This document shows, one piece after another, positions 61,761 to 64,000 of a stretch of 64,000 bases of DNA. The stretch comes from Planctomycetota bacterium. GTDB lineage: Bacteria; Planctomycetota; Phycisphaerae; Phycisphaerales; SM1A02. The stretch's first letter is position 1. Every line of letters begins with the position of its first letter. Location: positions 1-64,000 of the forward strand of contig JADFIR010000005.1 in NCBI GenBank assembly GCA_022566535.1. Reading direction: 5' to 3'. A program made the position numbers and the translations under genes. The notes beneath the pieces are model-generated. The model did no database searches and was not told where the DNA came from. It saw only the letters and a list, made by a program, of their open reading frames with translations.

Positions 61761-61903
61761 TGTCGCTCATCGCTCATGGCTTCTGGCTGATAGCTGAGAG
61801 CCATTCATCACCACGAAAGGACACGCGCCCCGGTTGCGAGGAGATACAGCAGATCCGTGATGCCGGCGCTGCTGCCATGACGTTCCAGGGGCAAGCGCCA
61901 CGC

Positions 61904-62035
61904 TCAAGGAATCTTCCTCGGCACCTTCAGAACCTGGTCATCGCCAAAATACCTCTTCAGACATCCCTCATTGCAGAAGAAGAGCATGTCCTCTAGCCAA
62001 GTTTCCTTGCGACCACCTGAGCCGCCATTTCCCAT
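61904..62035 (-). CDS. Possible small YHS/TRASH-like protein
   Basis: 43 residues with WLEDMLFFCNEGCLKRYFGD, in which FCNEGC followed by an aromatic pattern resembles metal-binding TRASH/YHS domains. No good ribosome-binding site. May be a fragment. Confidence 0.3.
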   Translation of the reverse strand: MGNGGSGGRKETWLEDMLFFCNEGCLKRYFGDDQVLKVPRKIP

Positions 62036-62432
62036 TCTCACACGCGCCCGAGATTCTTTGCGAAATCGGCATTCCCTGGTCACACTGCCGCCCCGCCGAT
62101 CGCCTCTTGTTGTGGAGTATTGAGTTGGGGGGCCCCCGCTGGAGGCCAACCGAAAGGAGATGATTCGCGAGGACAATGCAACTGAATGCGTGTTGCGAGA
62201 AGCGATTAAAGTCTCGTTGCCCTGTCCACGTTGATGATTGGAAGATGTCTCGGTAAGGCTTGGATATTCGACGTGTGAGCAGCAGGCCTTTTGACAATAT
62301 GGAGGATGTCCCGTCGACTCGCTTTTTCACATGCGGGGCGAGTTCAGGCGGATTGCACACGACTTGTCAGCCCCGGCGATAGCCGCGTTGGCCAGCTGCT
62401 GGGGCGGCGCCATTTTAACGAGGAGAAACACG

Positions 62433-63251
62433 ATGTCAGAAAGAAGGAGCAACACCATGGTATTGTTGTCACGAGAATCACTTTCGATTGCGATCGCCGC
62501 CGCGGGGATGCTGGCCCAAACCAGCTTCGGCTCCGGGGAGTTCCAATACGGCACGATCAGCGAAGCGGGAACGGTCTGCGCGACGGCCCGGGCCGAATCA
62601 CCATTCCAAGGCCAGTTTGACGAGGAGATAACTTGCGTTCCCATCAGCAACGGTTCCGGCTTCGCCGTTGCCACCGCCTCCCGCCAGGACGTCGGTGGGC
62701 CATGCACTGTTACGAATAGGTCCCATGCCACCCTGACGACCGCGTACGTACTCACGACCGACCCGGGTCAGCTTGGCATCGGGGGTGAAAGCCTTGCAGT
62801 TCACACTGTGAGGGCGAGTTCGACGGGCGACGGGTGCCATGTCCCAGCCGTCTGTTTCCTCGGTAAGGCAGTGGCCGATGCGGAGTCGGACCTCCTGATC
62901 GACGTGAACTTCACCCTGGAGCAAGACACGCGGATAAAGGTTACCATTTGCGGGCTCAGTCGGAACGTCGACGAGGGCTCGTCGACATTTGAGTGGCGCC
63001 TTTTCGACGAAGGAGGAAATGAAATCGCAGCGTGCCTTCTGCAGGTGAACGGCATCGGCGAGGACGCTGGCCCAGTATTCGTGTTCGATGCTCCGATGGG
63101 CGACTACCTCTGGCAGGTCTCCTACCATACGCAGGGCCTTAGGGTGACCGCGAGTGTCGTCGAGTGCCCCCAGTCGGACAGCGACAGCTTGATAGGCGGC
63201 GATGCATGGGCTGCTACTTTGACTATCGTGAAATTCGGTCAAGTTCCATGA
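62433..63251 (+). CDS. Secreted protein of unknown function
   Basis: 272 residues from the ATG after GAGGAG. Signal peptide: a basic start, then LSIAIAAAGMLAQTSFGSG. The mature part is beta-rich with a jelly-roll-like texture (LIDVNFTLEQDTRIKVTICG, DYLWQVSYHTQG). Cysteines could form disulphides. No dockerin tail and no family recognised. Confidence 0.7.
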   Translation: MSERRSNTMVLLSRESLSIAIAAAGMLAQTSFGSGEFQYGTISEAGTVCATARAESPFQGQFDEEITCVPISNGSGFAVATASRQDVGGPCTVTNRSHATLTTAYVLTTDPGQLGIGGESLAVHTVRASSTGDGCHVPAVCFLGKAVADAESDLLIDVNFTLEQDTRIKVTICGLSRNVDEGSSTFEWRLFDEGGNEIAACLLQVNGIGEDAGPVFVFDAPMGDYLWQVSYHTQGLRVTASVVECPQSDSDSLIGGDAWAATLTIVKFGQVP

Positions 63252-63476
63252 CCCGGCGATCTTGACGGTCACTTGGTTATCACTCTCTTGATGTGATGTG
63301 GCTATCCCCCTCGCCATTTGGGGAGCATGCACCGCCCCCATGCGAGTGCTCTGGTGACCTCAATGACTACGGCCCCGATGTGGCCGCTCTAGCACCGATT
63401 TCTAATGCCCCCTTACCCAGCTACGTGCCTGCCTTAACAATTCCGTTGACAAGCCCGAATCGGCTCGGTATTCGAC

Positions 63477-63956
63477 TCAGTCGACGAACCTCACACCGAC
63501 GTGGAAGATCGACCCAACCAGCTTCTCACAATGGGCCACGCTTACTCGCGAGTAGAATCGTTGCCACAGCGGTGAGCCGAAGAAATTGACGATCAGCTGA
63601 TCGTCGACGGCGAGTGGACATTCGGTCAGCAGGGACATCCCGCCTCCGGAGAAATCCATTGCCCACGCCTCACCAATCGACCTCTGCGAGCCGTCCTCCA
63701 ATTCGACAGCAAGCGACACGCCGGCGTTGAGGGGGTAGCGAGCCCCCGTCAAAGAATACTTGAATGAGTGCTCGTTGCAGCGTTGTCTTACTGCGATCGA
63801 CCAGACGCGTAACGGGCACGGTACGCGCGGGCGCGCGAGAGAGGCTACAACGGCGGCCTGGAGGCCCTGTCGCGCCGCTTGGGCAGGGGTTGGGACAGAT
63901 TGACATCCCAGACCCCTCGTCGTTTGTTGGGTTGGTGAGCGGTTCGCACCTGTCAT
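63477..63956 (-). CDS. PilZ-domain protein
   Basis: 159 residues as the open frame. The PilZ core is AMDFSGGGMSLLTECPL (about residues 98-114), the D/N-x-S-x-G-G box that helps bind cyclic-di-GMP, followed by beta strands to the end. The preceding arginine motif is less clear (VRQRC). The first about 55 residues do not look protein-like, so the true start may be later than the ATG at 63956. Suggests c-di-GMP control of a surface function. Confidence 0.65.
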   Translation of the reverse strand: MTGANRSPTQQTTRGLGCQSVPTPAQAARQGLQAAVVASLARPRVPCPLRVWSIAVRQRCNEHSFKYSLTGARYPLNAGVSLAVELEDGSQRSIGEAWAMDFSGGGMSLLTECPLAVDDQLIVNFFGSPLWQRFYSRVSVAHCEKLVGSIFHVGVRFVD

Positions 63957-64000
63957 ATCGGCGCTGCCCTCGGCGATAGCGCGGCGAACCGTCGTATCCG

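Overview
The window looks like a Planctomycetota chromosome, probably Phycisphaerae-like. Coding is GC-rich. Secreted proteins at the right end finish in dockerin-type repeats of the form DLDGDGxVGILDLLxLLxxWG, and the same kind of repeat is inserted in a giant RHS protein. The taxonomic call is inference from these protein styles, not from a marker gene.

Left part (1-31.8 kb) is an accessory island. It opens with a cut-off serine recombinase copy, two tRNA 3'-halves (attachment scars) and a tyrosine integrase. Defence or defence-like cassettes follow: a solute-symporter-like membrane pair; a Gabija pair (gajA/gajB); a DUF2779-type dual nuclease; an Mrr-nuclease/STAND/TPR protein; a six-gene ubiquitin-like conjugation operon (metallo-beta-lactamase fold protein, 48-residue protein, E2, E1, JAB peptidase, membrane protein); and two modified-DNA-reader (RAMA) nucleases, HsdR_N-RAMA and GIY-YIG-RAMA, each beside a homologous small XRE regulator. 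A phage-type module follows (ParB-methylase, small-terminase-like protein, TerL). Cassette borders carry repeats: a ~186-bp miniature element (two full-length copies, one with degraded ends, one partial, all in one orientation), a 29-bp repeat around the DUF2779 gene, a ~54-bp repeat around Gabija, transposase debris and an integrase tail. A PutA fragment near 31.5 kb suggests chromosomal debris at the edge.

Middle part (31.9-51.5 kb) reads as resident chromosome. A type II secretion operon runs leftward: gspD-E-F-G-H-I-J-K, then C-, L- and M-like genes and a TPR lipoprotein. Two ArsR-type regulators follow, then a membrane-anchored protein, and a 2159-residue secreted RHS/YD-repeat protein. 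A 39-bp operator-like inverted repeat with identical 13/13/13 layout stands upstream of gspD and again upstream of the RHS gene, linking the secretion machine and the giant protein in one candidate regulon.

Right part (51.5-64 kb) has an orphan RHS tip, an array of palindromic repeats, and a complete large serine recombinase whose first 231 bp plus ~97 bp of upstream DNA are repeated at the left edge of the window. After small phage-like genes come a secreted beta-helix protein and a HAF-repeat protein, both with dockerin repeats, decayed relatives of these, another secreted protein and a PilZ-domain protein.

The strongest candidate for an under-described system is the ubiquitin-like operon at 14.66-18.29 kb. 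It has E1, E2 and JAB but no recognisable ubiquitin fold, only a tightly coupled 48-residue protein in the expected slot, and a membrane protein at its end; two direct copies of the miniature element bracket it.
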